From Paenisporosarcina cavernae (GTDB lineage Bacteria; Bacillota; Bacilli; Bacillales_A; Planococcaceae), in NCBI RefSeq assembly GCF_003595195.1, contig NZ_CP032418.1, positions 1,066,501 to 1,130,500 on the forward strand: a DNA stretch of 64,000 nt. Reading direction: 5' to 3'. Positions 36,283-45,034 of the stretch are shown here, one piece after another; the first letter of the stretch is position 1; every line of letters begins with the position of its first letter. Below the pieces are notes generated by a model. It searched no databases and had not been told where the DNA came from. It worked only from the letters and a program-made list of their open reading frames with translations. The position numbers were made by a program, and so were the translations under genes.

Positions 36283-37684
36283 TGCCTATTTTGGATATGA
36301 TTCATTTAAAGGTTCTCAAAAAGAAATTATTACAAGCATTTTAGCTGGTGAAGATGTCATTGCATTTTTACCAACTGGAATGGGAAAATCGCTTACCTAT
36401 CAATTAAGTGGACTTTTGTTACCAGGTTTAGTTTTAATCATTTCTCCGTTACTTTCTTTAATGGAAGATCAAGTTGACCAAATGAAAAAAATGGGATTAA
36501 AAAATAGTGCTTCTCTTAATTCATTAAAATCGAGTGTGCAAAAAAGAGAAATCCTTCGTCAAGTAAATTCGTACAAATATCTTTTTCTCTCGCCAGAGAT
36601 GTTAATGCAGCAAGATGTACGTTCCATACTACGGGAATCCGTCATTTCACTAATAGTCGTGGACGAGGCGCATTGTATTTCACAGTGGGGATCAGATTTC
36701 CGTCCAGATTATTTACGTTTAGAAGAGTGGATTGGAGAGTACTCGAACGTACAAAAGCTTGCTTTAACGGCAACTGCAACGAGGCAGGTTCGTCAAGATA
36801 TTGAAAAGGTACTTCGGTTAGAGAAACCGAGTGTTTTTCAATCATCTGTCAATCGACACAATATCTACTATCAAACAGAGTTTCTGCCAAACGAAACAAG
36901 TAAACTTGAGCGAATAGAAGAATTAATGCATCAAACTTCTACTTCGGGAATTGTATACACGTTATCGCGAAAAAAAGCGGATGATTATGCAGAAATCCTG
37001 CGTCAAAAAGGATATTCTATTGTAGCCTATCATGCCGGTTTAGAGAAGGAAGATCGACTCATCATTCAGCAACAATTCATCAACGGGGAGTTAGATTGGA
37101 TAGTTGCAACAAGTGCATTCGGAATGGGTGTCCATAAAGCAGATGTCCGTTTTGTCATACATGATTATTTACCGGGTTCTATTCATGAATACATGCAGGA
37201 ATCAGGAAGAGCGGGTAGAGACGGAGTTCAATCTGCATCCGTTATTCTTTTACATGAGCGTGACCATGAAAAAACAATTTTCACGAAAACAAATGGAATG
37301 GTAAATGAAAGTGATTTGTCTTTATTTACCCACTATGAAGGGTCTCTCTCAGAGTTAGTTGAAAATGGATTAGTAGAAGAAACAAAGCTTCGAATCTGGT
37401 CGTATTGGAAGGAAAGATTACAGTATGAGGAATTAGAGTCCCATTTTAACCGTTTAAAAGCAGGCAAAATGAAAGATATATTCGCGGTTCAGTCACTTTT
37501 CTATGAGGACAGATGTATACGAAAACAACTAGTAGAATATTATGGGGAAGATTTGACGGATCAGCAGACTCCGTGTTGTTCGGTGTGTGATGCAGAATTT
37601 TCTTCCTTGATTCTTTCGTTTACACGAGAAAAACCACTAATAGAGAACAGCGACTGGTTAAATCGATTGCGAAATTTGTTGTAA
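36257..37684 (+). CDS. recS: RecQ-family ATP-dependent DNA helicase RecS
   Basis: A 475-residue superfamily 2 helicase, with Walker A PTGMGKSLTYQL (about 38), DEAH box DEAHCISQWGSDFRPDY, motif III ALTATAT, and motif VI QESGRAGRDG. A zinc-binding C-terminal part has four cysteines (DRCIRK and CCSVC). There is no HRDC domain, as in B. subtilis RecS. ATG 36257 lies 7 bases after AGGAG, a better spacing than the ATG two codons earlier. It functions in double-strand break processing. Confidence 0.94.
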   Translation: MDRLDQTLNAYFGYDSFKGSQKEIITSILAGEDVIAFLPTGMGKSLTYQLSGLLLPGLVLIISPLLSLMEDQVDQMKKMGLKNSASLNSLKSSVQKREILRQVNSYKYLFLSPEMLMQQDVRSILRESVISLIVVDEAHCISQWGSDFRPDYLRLEEWIGEYSNVQKLALTATATRQVRQDIEKVLRLEKPSVFQSSVNRHNIYYQTEFLPNETSKLERIEELMHQTSTSGIVYTLSRKKADDYAEILRQKGYSIVAYHAGLEKEDRLIIQQQFINGELDWIVATSAFGMGVHKADVRFVIHDYLPGSIHEYMQESGRAGRDGVQSASVILLHERDHEKTIFTKTNGMVNESDLSLFTHYEGSLSELVENGLVEETKLRIWSYWKERLQYEELESHFNRLKAGKMKDIFAVQSLFYEDRCIRKQLVEYYGEDLTDQQTPCCSVCDAEFSSLILSFTREKPLIENSDWLNRLRNLL

Positions 37685-37765
37685 TGAGTGGAAATGCTTA
37701 TTTCCAAATAGGGAATTATTCGTCATAATAATGATAGACTGTTTTAAAAAAGGGAGTTTATTTAC

Positions 37766-38380
37766 ATGAGTAATGAAGAGTATAAAGATAGTATCGAACG
37801 ACATCGAAAAGCTGTGAATTTAGAAGAAGAGTCATCTCCATCACGACGAACGAGAAGGACGTCGAAAAAACAAGCTGTTACGAAACAATCGAATCGTAAA
37901 AATCCATTAATGCCAATATTGTTTTTTATTTTTATCATGATTCCAATTGGTTTTTTAATCTATATTCAATTTTTCTACGATCCATCCGCTACAGAAACAA
38001 CCGTGGATGAAAGTATTACATACGAAGAGAACACGACTACAGATAGCTCAGACACGAATGTCGATGAGAACATAGAAGAGGATGCAATTGATAAGAAGGA
38101 AGATACAGGTACGGAAGATAATGTATCGGAAGATGTTCCATCATCTGACACGCCTATAGTGGAACCTGCTGAAGAACGAACGCAAGCTGGTGACGACGAA
38201 TCGAGCACTGATTCGACACCTAACCAAGGAAGTAAAACGCATACTGTTGCGCCAGGTGAGACACTTTATCGAATTGCTATGAATTATTATAATGATCCGT
38301 CTGCTGTGGACAAAATTAAAGCAGCGAATGGATTATCTTCGGACTCCATTTCTGCTGGGCAAGAATTAATTCTGCCATAA
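37766..38380 (+). CDS. ypbE: LysM-domain membrane protein YpbE
   Basis: A 204-residue single-pass protein. It has a basic cytoplasmic start (1-47), a transmembrane helix (about 49-68), a long acidic serine/threonine/aspartate-rich linker (about 72-152) outside the cell, and a C-terminal LysM domain (about 156-203, THTVAPGETLYRIAMNYYND) expected to bind peptidoglycan. Function is unknown. Position after recS matches B. subtilis ypbE. Confidence 0.87.
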   Translation: MSNEEYKDSIERHRKAVNLEEESSPSRRTRRTSKKQAVTKQSNRKNPLMPILFFIFIMIPIGFLIYIQFFYDPSATETTVDESITYEENTTTDSSDTNVDENIEEDAIDKKEDTGTEDNVSEDVPSSDTPIVEPAEERTQAGDDESSTDSTPNQGSKTHTVAPGETLYRIAMNYYNDPSAVDKIKAANGLSSDSISAGQELILP

Positions 38381-38402
38381 AAAAGGATTTTATCCTTTTC
38401 TG
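38381..38402 (+). terminator. terminator of ypbE
   Basis: AAAAGGAT (38381-38388) / ATCCTTTT (38392-38399) with a 3-nt loop, partly overlapping the end of the stop codon region. Confidence 0.65.
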
Positions 38403-38443
38403 GCGAATATATCTAAAGATATCCAAAAGAAAAGAGGGTTTAT

Positions 38444-39073
38444 ATGTTTGCTAAAAGTGTCATGATCCCAAAAGAAAAATGCCTAACAATTCAAGCTGGT
38501 GAATCCGTTGAAACAGCTTTAGAAATTCTTGAACAAAAACAATTGGATGCTCTTCCGGTTTTAGATGGGAAAGAATATAAAGGATTGTTAAATCGATACA
38601 TCGTCTATAGAGAATACTTTTATAGTGGAAAAGAGAAACAGGATTTTTTAAGTAATATGACGGTTCTCGACTTAGTTACGATGCAAGAGGTTTATCTCAC
38701 ATCGGAAGATGTTTTTGAAAAATCTTTTTACCAACTAAATGATTTTCCAATTATCGCTGTTGTAGAGGAAGGGAAATTTTTAGGTTTAGTAACACGTTAT
38801 GATATGATGAATGAATTCCAAAGTGCTTTTGGTATGAAAAAAGATGGAATTCGAATTTCATTCACTTCTTCTGAAGCAGAAGGAAGAATTGCACGTCTTG
38901 GAGACATTATCGAAAAACATCATGAATCAGTTATTTCACTTGTAACGTTTGACGAAACTGACAAGTTACTTCGTCGAATCGTCTTGAAAGTTGAAAAGCG
39001 AGGGAATTTACCATCGTTTTTACACGACTTAGAAAAATCAGGATTTCGAGTTCTCCATATTGAAGAAGACTAA
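38444..39073 (+). CDS. CBS-domain protein, AcuB-like
   Basis: A 209-residue cytoplasmic protein with two CBS repeats (about 1-60 and 72-130, FPIIAVVEEGKFLGLVTRYDMM), which usually bind adenine nucleotides. A C-terminal ACT-like region (about 137-207) starts RISFTSSEAEGRIARLGDII. The layout resembles AcuB-type regulators, but the ligand and target are unknown. ATG is preceded by AAAGAGGG. It occupies the place of ypbF. Confidence 0.8.
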   Translation: MFAKSVMIPKEKCLTIQAGESVETALEILEQKQLDALPVLDGKEYKGLLNRYIVYREYFYSGKEKQDFLSNMTVLDLVTMQEVYLTSEDVFEKSFYQLNDFPIIAVVEEGKFLGLVTRYDMMNEFQSAFGMKKDGIRISFTSSEAEGRIARLGDIIEKHHESVISLVTFDETDKLLRRIVLKVEKRGNLPSFLHDLEKSGFRVLHIEED

Positions 39074-39097
39074 AGAAGGGGGTATCCCTTCTTTTTT
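39073..39097 (+). terminator. terminator of the CBS-protein gene
   Basis: AAGAAGGG (39073-39080) / CCCTTCTT (39086-39093), 5-nt loop, T run. Confidence 0.85.
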
Positions 39098-39175
39098 CTT
39101 TCTTCGATTCGCTCTATAAGAAATGATGAGACAATCATGCTACAGTGTTAAAGGTAAGTGAAAGAGGAGATCAAG

Positions 39176-39922
39176 TTGCAAATTGTTGGCATTCTATTAT
39201 TCGTCTGTATAGCGTTGGTCGCACTTATGTTCTTTTTGGCACATTTTGCCGTGATTAGACATCATAAAGTTGCTTCGCCAATTCCGATTGAAGAAGATAT
39301 TAAGTTGTTTTTTATTTCTGATATTCATCATCGAAAAATAAGCAAACAACTGTTGAAAAAAATAAAAGACTCTGTAGATTTCATCATTATTGGTGGAGAT
39401 TTAACGGAAGAATCTGTACCGATTAAAAAGACCGAAGAAAATATTCGTTTATTAACAGGAATTGCTCCAACTTATTTTGTTTACGGCAACAATGATCGAG
39501 AAGTTGGAGAACACAAACTTGAGAGCATACTGATGAAATATCATGTAGAAATTTTATCAAACCGGTGCGTAAAGATAGATGGCCATTCCTTACAATTGGT
39601 TGGAATAGATGACACAACTGCTGGATTAAGTAATATCACACAAGCATTTGAAAATTGCCATTCAGATATCCCAATTGTGTTTATCTCTCATACTCCTGCC
39701 ATTATTCGAAAAGTGATGGAAAACTATCATCCTTTTTTATGTTTATCTGGTCATACGCACGGAGGACAGATTCGGTTAGGAAAATGGGGTTTACAGGATT
39801 TAGGCTCTTTTGAAAGGAAAGATGGTTACTTTCAGCTGATTAGTAATGGGTATGGAACAACTTTCTTACCTTTTCGTTTTGGCGCGATTGCGGAATGTCA
39901 CATTATGACGATTACGTCGTGA
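39176..39922 (+). CDS. ypbG: membrane-anchored calcineurin-like metallophosphoesterase, YpbG-like
   Basis: A 248-residue protein with an N-terminal hydrophobic anchor (about 3-25) and the complete dinuclear-metal set: SDIHH, GGDLTEE, YGNNDRE (GNHD variant), ISHTP and SGHTHGGQ. It resembles YkuE/YpbG phosphoesterases; the substrate is unknown. TTG 39176 lies 6 bases after AAGAGGAGA and is preferred over GTG 39158, which overlaps that site. Confidence 0.88.
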   Translation: MQIVGILLFVCIALVALMFFLAHFAVIRHHKVASPIPIEEDIKLFFISDIHHRKISKQLLKKIKDSVDFIIIGGDLTEESVPIKKTEENIRLLTGIAPTYFVYGNNDREVGEHKLESILMKYHVEILSNRCVKIDGHSLQLVGIDDTTAGLSNITQAFENCHSDIPIVFISHTPAIIRKVMENYHPFLCLSGHTHGGQIRLGKWGLQDLGSFERKDGYFQLISNGYGTTFLPFRFGAIAECHIMTITS

Positions 39923-39947
39923 ATGTGTTTCGACTGCATACCAATCA

Positions 39948-39976
39948 TTTACAATGGGGAATAACTTCAGTAAACT
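39948..39976 (+). promoter_or_regulatory. candidate sigma-A promoter of the MerR/B12 regulator gene
   Basis: TTTACA (39948-39953), a 17-base spacer and TAAACT (39971-39976), 40 bases ahead of the start codon. The -10 is embedded in an inverted repeat. Confidence 0.5.
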
Positions 39977-39989
39977 AAGCACTGTTTAC
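39970..39989. promoter_or_regulatory. inverted repeat over the -10, candidate autoregulatory operator
   Basis: GTAAAC and GTTTAC form a perfect 6-bp inverted repeat with an 8-base spacer, overlapping the predicted -10 and start region. CarH/LitR-type repressors bind over their promoters in the dark, so this is a plausible binding site; inferred from position only. Confidence 0.4.
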
Positions 39990-40015
39990 CAAGCGATTTC
40001 TAGGAGATGTTTATA

Positions 40016-40927
40016 GTGGCAGAACAACAAGGAAAATACAATATGAAAGCATTCTCTCAGTTAGTAGGGATATCTCCGGGTACCATTCGCGCTTGGGAGA
40101 GAAGATATCATATACTTTGTCCAATTAGAAATGACATAGGTCATCGACTGTATACAGATGCAGATGTCGATATGATTTTATGGTTGCAAAACAAAATAGA
40201 AACAGGATTTACGATTAGCCAAGCTGTTTCGCTATTTGAACAACGTAATGCGTTTGAGATTGATGATGTTAAAAAAGATCAAACAGATCAAAAAAGAGTG
40301 GAACGGATACAAGAAGAGTTAGTGCATGCATTTCTATCGTTTGATGAAATTTCAGCACAACAGCTTTTAGATCAAACATTTAATCTTTTTACTCTCGAAA
40401 AAGTATTTTTCGACATTCTTTCACCTGTTTTGTTTAAAGTAGGAAATTTATGGGAAGAGGATAAAATTACCACCGCACATGAACATTTTGCTACATCGAT
40501 TATTCGATCTAGAATTAGCGGTATCATGCAAAGTTTCCCTGCCAATCCAATGCTTCCAAAAGTATTAGCTGTGTGTGGTCCTGGAGAATGGCATGAGTTA
40601 GGTCTGCAAATATTCTCGATTTACTTAAAACGTAAAGGATATGACGTGGTGTATCTAGGTAGTACCGTGAAAGACGGAGATATTAAAAGTGTGCTTCCGA
40701 TGATTCGTCCGCAACTATTGATCCTGTCGGTTACATTGGATCGGAACTTACCTAAAACAATTGAACTCTTGCATGAATTGCAGGAATCATTTCCTGAGAT
40801 CCGAATAGGCTTAGGTGGAAAAGCAATTGAAAGATCAAATTATTTACAAGAGAAGCATATAGGTACGACACTATCCGAATGGGATAATTGGATAAAAGGG
40901 AATTCTAAGTCTGAACGTAAGGTGTGA
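40016..40927 (+). CDS. MerR-type regulator with cobalamin-binding domain (CarH/LitR-like)
   Basis: A 303-residue DNA-binding regulator. The N-terminal MerR winged helix (8-80) has GISPGTIRAWERRY. A four-helix B12-cap follows (about 100-175) with W146-x9-E156-H157, the Wx9EH signature of CarH photoreceptors. A Rossmann-like B12 domain (about 182-290) has E191-x-H193-xx-G196 for the lower axial histidine. Such proteins bind adenosylcobalamin, repress in the dark and release DNA in light. GTG 40016 lies 9 bases after AGGAG. Its start is 5 bases' operon spacing from ypdA at the other end. The target genes are not evident. Confidence 0.85.
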   Translation: MAEQQGKYNMKAFSQLVGISPGTIRAWERRYHILCPIRNDIGHRLYTDADVDMILWLQNKIETGFTISQAVSLFEQRNAFEIDDVKKDQTDQKRVERIQEELVHAFLSFDEISAQQLLDQTFNLFTLEKVFFDILSPVLFKVGNLWEEDKITTAHEHFATSIIRSRISGIMQSFPANPMLPKVLAVCGPGEWHELGLQIFSIYLKRKGYDVVYLGSTVKDGDIKSVLPMIRPQLLILSVTLDRNLPKTIELLHELQESFPEIRIGLGGKAIERSNYLQEKHIGTTLSEWDNWIKGNSKSERKV

Positions 40928-40931
40928 TTTT

Positions 40932-41909
40932 TTGAAACAAGAAGAAATTATCGTTATTGGTAGTGGACCGTGCGGTATGTCCGCTGCAATTGAACTGCAA
41001 AAGAAAGGATTTAATCCTTTAATTATAGAAAAAGGGAATATTGTTCAAGCAATTTACAATTACCCAACGCATCAAACATTTTTTAGTACGAGTGAAAAAC
41101 TAGCAATTGGAGATGTTCCTTTCATTGTAGAGCAACGAAAGCCTTCTCGGAATCAAGCGCTAGTTTATTATCGTGAAGTGGCAAAACAGCATAAACTGAG
41201 ATTACACCGATTAGAGGAAGTACTTGACGTCACAAAAATTGAAAATGAGTTCAAAGTAATGACGAACAAATCTACTTACTTAACAAAACGAGTCGTAATC
41301 GCAACAGGCTACTATGAACAACCAAATATGTTAGGTATTGATGGAGAAAAATTGCCGCACGTTTATCATTACTTTAAAGAGGGACACCCATTTTTTGATA
41401 TGGATGTTGTCGTAATTGGAGGAAAGAACTCGGCTATCGATGCTGCGTTAGAATTAAACAAGGCCGGCGCAAGAGTAACAGTGGTTTACCGAGGCACGGA
41501 GTATTCGAAAAGTATTAAACCATGGATTTTACCTGAGTTTGATGGATTAGTACGTAACGGGGAAATCACCATGCATTTTAATTCCCAAGTTTCCTCTATC
41601 AAAGAAAGTTCGGTCATTGCAAATGTAGATGGCGAAACGAAGGAATTAAAAGCAGATGCTGTTTTTGCAATGATCGGTTATCATCCAGATCATAAATTCC
41701 TCAAAAGTTGTGGAGTGGAGCTGGATGATCTTACCGGAAGACCAATTGTGAAAGAAGAAACAATGGAAACATCCGTTCCGAATTTATATATAGCGGGAGT
41801 CATTGCAGCCGGTAACAATGCAAACGAAATATTTATTGAAAATGGACGATTTCATGGGCATGCAATTGCAGCAGATATCGATTCAAAATCATTGGAAACA
41901 AACGAATAA
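40932..41909 (+). CDS. ypdA: YpdA, bacillithiol disulfide reductase family flavoprotein
   Basis: A 325-residue NADPH-dependent FAD oxidoreductase with the N-terminal dinucleotide motif GSGPCGMSAA. Its YpdA-specific stretch is EKGNIVQAIYNYPTHQTFF followed by STSEKLAIGD; the second nucleotide motif is GGKNSAIDAA and the C-terminal FAD motif ends YIAGVIAAGN. It is thought to reduce oxidised bacillithiol. TTG start with AAGGTG 7 bases upstream, 4 bases after the regulator's stop, so the two genes share a transcript. Confidence 0.92.
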   Translation: MKQEEIIVIGSGPCGMSAAIELQKKGFNPLIIEKGNIVQAIYNYPTHQTFFSTSEKLAIGDVPFIVEQRKPSRNQALVYYREVAKQHKLRLHRLEEVLDVTKIENEFKVMTNKSTYLTKRVVIATGYYEQPNMLGIDGEKLPHVYHYFKEGHPFFDMDVVVIGGKNSAIDAALELNKAGARVTVVYRGTEYSKSIKPWILPEFDGLVRNGEITMHFNSQVSSIKESSVIANVDGETKELKADAVFAMIGYHPDHKFLKSCGVELDDLTGRPIVKEETMETSVPNLYIAGVIAAGNNANEIFIENGRFHGHAIAADIDSKSLETNE

Positions 41910-42075
41910 TTGAAATATACTTTGTTTCATAAATGGTTAAATTTTTACAATGAACAGCATTCGTTGACAACTTTAAAAACTTCATCATTTTCAAATGAGA
42001 ACCTACATCTAGTTAAGATTCCTATTTTGATTAGGCAGCGTTTTAGTCAATGAAAAGCGAAAAGGCATTTTAAAA

Positions 42076-42135
42076 AAATCCGAACGATTTCGACACTCTG
42101 AATGGAATGTTGAACAATCGTTCGGATTTCCTTTT
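42076..42135. terminator. bidirectional terminator between ypdA and asparaginase gene
   Basis: A perfect 14-bp inverted repeat AAATCCGAACGATT (42076-42089) / AATCGTTCGGATTT (42116-42129), with A- and T-rich flanks on both sides. It shares the CCGAACGA core with the hairpins at 10331 and 43905. Confidence 0.88.
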
Positions 42136-42179
42136 TATGAGAAAAGTAGAGAGTATTATGGTGCCAAAGAAGGTATGAA

Positions 42180-43133
42180 TTATTTTTTAAAACCTGTGTG
42201 TTGCTCAGAAATCTCTAATAACAATTTTATCCGGGCTTTAGGCCCACTTAATCCATGTTCAAATCGAACGCCATATTGTTCTAACATTTTTCCACCACCT
42301 AAGTATCCGTAAACAGGTTGTGCAATGCCGTTGTAGCATCTTGAGACCATAATAACAGGAACATGACGCTCACGTAATGCTATGATTCCAGGAACTAAAC
42401 TAGGAGGTACATTACCCTGTCCTAATCCTTCTATCACTATCCCTTTAACAGGTAACTGAATCACGGCATCAAGAAGTGCAGATTCCATTCCCGCATATGT
42501 TTTCAATAAAAATACATTTCCATGTAGTGATTCCACCTCATAGCGTTGGTGCTGAAAAGCCATGTGATGAAAATGGATGTCTTCTTTTGTAATTAACCCG
42601 ATTGGGCCATATTGAGGACTTTGGAATGTGCTGACATTACTAGTCGATGTTTTCGTAACATTTTGTGCGGAATGTATTTCATCATTCATTACGACTAAAA
42701 CGCCTTTTCCTTTCGAATCAGGGTGGATAGCCACTCGGATGGAAGAAATTAAATTATAAATACCATCTGCACCTATTTCATTTGAAGAGCGCATGGCACC
42801 TGTCAAAATAATAGGGATATCTAGATGGAGTGCCAAATCTAAAAAGTATGCTGTTTCTTCGAGCGTGTCTGTTCCGTGTGTAATGATCACACCATCCAAA
42901 TTCTCTGAAATGGCGATCTCTTTTATTAATAAGGAAAGATGAAGCATTTCGTTTGGTGTTACATGAGGTGATGGTAAATGAAATGGTTCAAACTCCACAA
43001 TATGAGCATACGATTTTAAAAGATGATTCTCTTGTTTTAGAGGATGTTGATCACTTGGAACAACTGCTCCTATGGAAGAATCCATGTGCATCGAGATTGT
43101 CCCACCTGTATGTATTACGCCAATTTTTTTCAC
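42180..43133 (-). CDS. ansA: L-asparaginase
   Basis: Hydrolyses asparagine to aspartate and ammonia. The 317-residue enzyme has the first catalytic threonine in HTGGTIS (T12), the second in HGTDTLEETA, and IEGLGQGNVPP in the C-terminal domain. There is no signal peptide, so it is cytoplasmic (type I-like). Start GTG 43133 follows AAAGGAG with 8-base spacing; the longer frame lacks a ribosome-binding site. It is divergent from prsW; in B. subtilis ansA lies elsewhere (ansAB). Confidence 0.9.
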   Translation of the reverse strand: MKKIGVIHTGGTISMHMDSSIGAVVPSDQHPLKQENHLLKSYAHIVEFEPFHLPSPHVTPNEMLHLSLLIKEIAISENLDGVIITHGTDTLEETAYFLDLALHLDIPIILTGAMRSSNEIGADGIYNLISSIRVAIHPDSKGKGVLVVMNDEIHSAQNVTKTSTSNVSTFQSPQYGPIGLITKEDIHFHHMAFQHQRYEVESLHGNVFLLKTYAGMESALLDAVIQLPVKGIVIEGLGQGNVPPSLVPGIIALRERHVPVIMVSRCYNGIAQPVYGYLGGGKMLEQYGVRFEHGLSGPKARIKLLLEISEQHTGFKK

Positions 43134-43197
43134 ATCGTAGTCTCCTTTATTTCCCTTTACATATCTCGTGCTATACTTATTTTGAAGGAGGGAAAAC

Positions 43198-43869
43198 ATG
43201 TTATTTCTTTTGTCTGTTGCGATAGCACCTGGACTTGCGCTATTAAGTTTTTTTTACTTACGAAATGATATAGCAAGTGAACCGTCCAAAACATTATTTC
43301 AAACATTTCTCTATGGTGCTATTTTAACGTTTCCTCTCCTGTTTTTACAATTTGTATTCGAAGAAGAAAATTTTTTAGGGCATTCCTATCTTCGGGACGT
43401 CCTAATATCAAGCTCTTTAGAAGAATTTTTTAAATGGTTTATTTTACTCATCGCTATATATCAGCACGTGGAATTCGATGATCCATATGATGGGATATTA
43501 TATGGAGCTAGTATTTCGCTTGGTTTTGCAACAGTTGAGAATATACTGTATGTATTTACATATGGGGTGGAAACAGCATTTTTTCGTGCATTATTACCAG
43601 TTTCAAGCCATGCATTATTCGGTGTCGTTATGGGATACTACATAGGAAAATCTAAATTTGCTATGCATGAATCAAAAAAGCCTCTTCTATTCCTAGCGAT
43701 CTTTGTACCGTTGGCTTTACATGTTCTGTATAACAGTATCCTCTCTCTAAAAGAGGGATGGTTAATTTTCATGATCCCTTTTATGCTTTTTTTGTGGCTG
43801 CTTGGTCTATCAAAAGTGAAATCGGCTCACAGCCATGCTTTAAAATATAAAAACGACATTCTTTCCTAG
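43198..43869 (+). CDS. prsW: PrsW intramembrane protease
   Basis: Site-1 protease of anti-sigma RsiW in B. subtilis, so it gates the sigma-W envelope stress response. The 223-residue protein has about seven membrane passes and the PrsW motifs SLEEFFKW (EExxK), DGILYGASISLGFATVENILY (E near the end) and HALFGVVMGYY. AAGGAGGG precedes ATG. Position before sleB-ypeB matches ypdC of B. subtilis. Confidence 0.93.
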   Translation: MLFLLSVAIAPGLALLSFFYLRNDIASEPSKTLFQTFLYGAILTFPLLFLQFVFEEENFLGHSYLRDVLISSSLEEFFKWFILLIAIYQHVEFDDPYDGILYGASISLGFATVENILYVFTYGVETAFFRALLPVSSHALFGVVMGYYIGKSKFAMHESKKPLLFLAIFVPLALHVLYNSILSLKEGWLIFMIPFMLFLWLLGLSKVKSAHSHALKYKNDILS

Positions 43870-43904
43870 CGTAACATTATAGAAATGACAACTAAAAAAA
43901 CCGA

Positions 43905-43957
43905 AACCGAACGAACATTCATCATTTTTTCTGACGAATGGAATCGTTCGGTTTTTT
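43905..43957. terminator. terminator after prsW
   Basis: AACCGAACGA (43905-43914) pairs with TCGTTCGGTT (43944-43953) with an inner CATTC/GAATG pairing; T run on one side and A run on the other. Confidence 0.85.
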
Positions 43958-44238
43958 CATTTTAAGAGTAAATAACTACCGTCACTGAAGAATAAACCAG
44001 GAATATAATTCAAAAATGATGGAAAAGTAAGAGAAAAGAGAGGGTCTTGCAAAACGATGAACTTACATTCTTTCATGGATACTTACAATGGTTGAACAAC
44101 TAAATTGCTTGTTTATGAAAATATTTTTACAAGCACAACGCTAATTATAAAGGATAAAAATAGGATGTTTTGCAAGTGATTAATGGGAGACTTAAGTTAA
44201 CTAAATGGATTGAAACGCTTCGACTTTTAAAACTAGAT
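43958..44238. other. intergenic stretch with nested inverted repeats
   Basis: No gene is supported here. CTTGCAAAAC (44046-44055) and GTTTTGCAAG (44167-44176) are perfect complements about 110 bases apart. Between them TGCTTGT and ACAAGCA form an inner hairpin around 44108-44137. No T run follows, so this is not an obvious terminator. Confidence 0.4.
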
Positions 44239-44268
44239 TGCATAAAATTCCCGAAATTATCCACACTA
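44239..44268 (+). promoter_or_regulatory. candidate sigma-G promoter of sleB-ypeB
   Basis: TGCATA (44239-44244), 17 bases, then CACACTA (44262-44268) resembles the forespore consensus (GYATR and CATnnTA). The start codon follows 22 bases on. In B. subtilis sleB is transcribed by sigma-G. Confidence 0.55.
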
Positions 44269-44290
44269 GTTGGAAAAAGGAGCGAATGAA

Positions 44291-45022
44291 ATGAAAAAAA
44301 GAGGATTAGCATTATTGCTACTATTTTTTCTTGTTGGTGCAACAACGCCACATGCTTTTACAGATCAAGTGCTCGAACGAGGTGCTTATGGGGATGATGT
44401 AGTAGAACTTCAATCACGGCTACAATATATCGGGTACTATACCTCTCCTATTGATGGCAAATTTGGTTATAACACCTATTGGGCAGTACGTAAATTCCAA
44501 GAACAGTTTGGACTGCCAATTGATGGTATAGCAGGTAAAAAAACAAAACAAAAATTAGTAAGTGTGACAAAATACGATCAAAAGTTTGTTCAAACACAAA
44601 TAAAAAAAGGCAAGAAATTCACGCATTATGGTCAACAAAAAAAGACAGAGCAACTTCCTCCTACTTTCTCGGAAAAAGATTTGCAATTAGTTGCTAACGC
44701 AGTTTATGGAGAAGCGAGAGGTGAACCTTTTGAAGGTCAAGTTGCAGTAGCAGCCGTGATTTTAAATAGAGTAGAACATGCTGAATTTCCTAATTCTATT
44801 TCCGGAGTTATTTTTCAACCTGGAGCATTTACTGCTGTCGATGATGGGCAAATATGGTTAGAACCAAATGAACAAGCGAAAGAGGCTGTGTTAGATGCTT
44901 TAAACGGATGGGATCCTACTGAAAATGCCATTTATTATTTTAATCCGGAGACTGCTACAAGCAAATGGATATGGTCTCGTCCTCAGATTAAAAAAATCGG
45001 ACAGCATATTTTTTGCATGTAA
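44291..45022 (+). CDS. sleB: spore cortex-lytic enzyme SleB
   Basis: Lytic transglycosylase that degrades the muramic-lactam cortex during germination. The 243-residue preprotein has a signal peptide (1-23), a peptidoglycan-binding domain (about 27-90, GAYGDDVVELQSRL) and a C-terminal SleB/hydrolase-2 domain with YGEARGEPFEGQVAVAAVILNR (catalytic glutamate in EARGE). It is about 60 residues shorter than B. subtilis SleB, in the linker. ATG 44291 lies 8 bases after AGGAG. Followed by ypeB after 12 bases. Confidence 0.94.
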   Translation: MKKRGLALLLLFFLVGATTPHAFTDQVLERGAYGDDVVELQSRLQYIGYYTSPIDGKFGYNTYWAVRKFQEQFGLPIDGIAGKKTKQKLVSVTKYDQKFVQTQIKKGKKFTHYGQQKKTEQLPPTFSEKDLQLVANAVYGEARGEPFEGQVAVAAVILNRVEHAEFPNSISGVIFQPGAFTAVDDGQIWLEPNEQAKEAVLDALNGWDPTENAIYYFNPETATSKWIWSRPQIKKIGQHIFCM

Positions 45023-45034
45023 GGAGTGAGAAGG

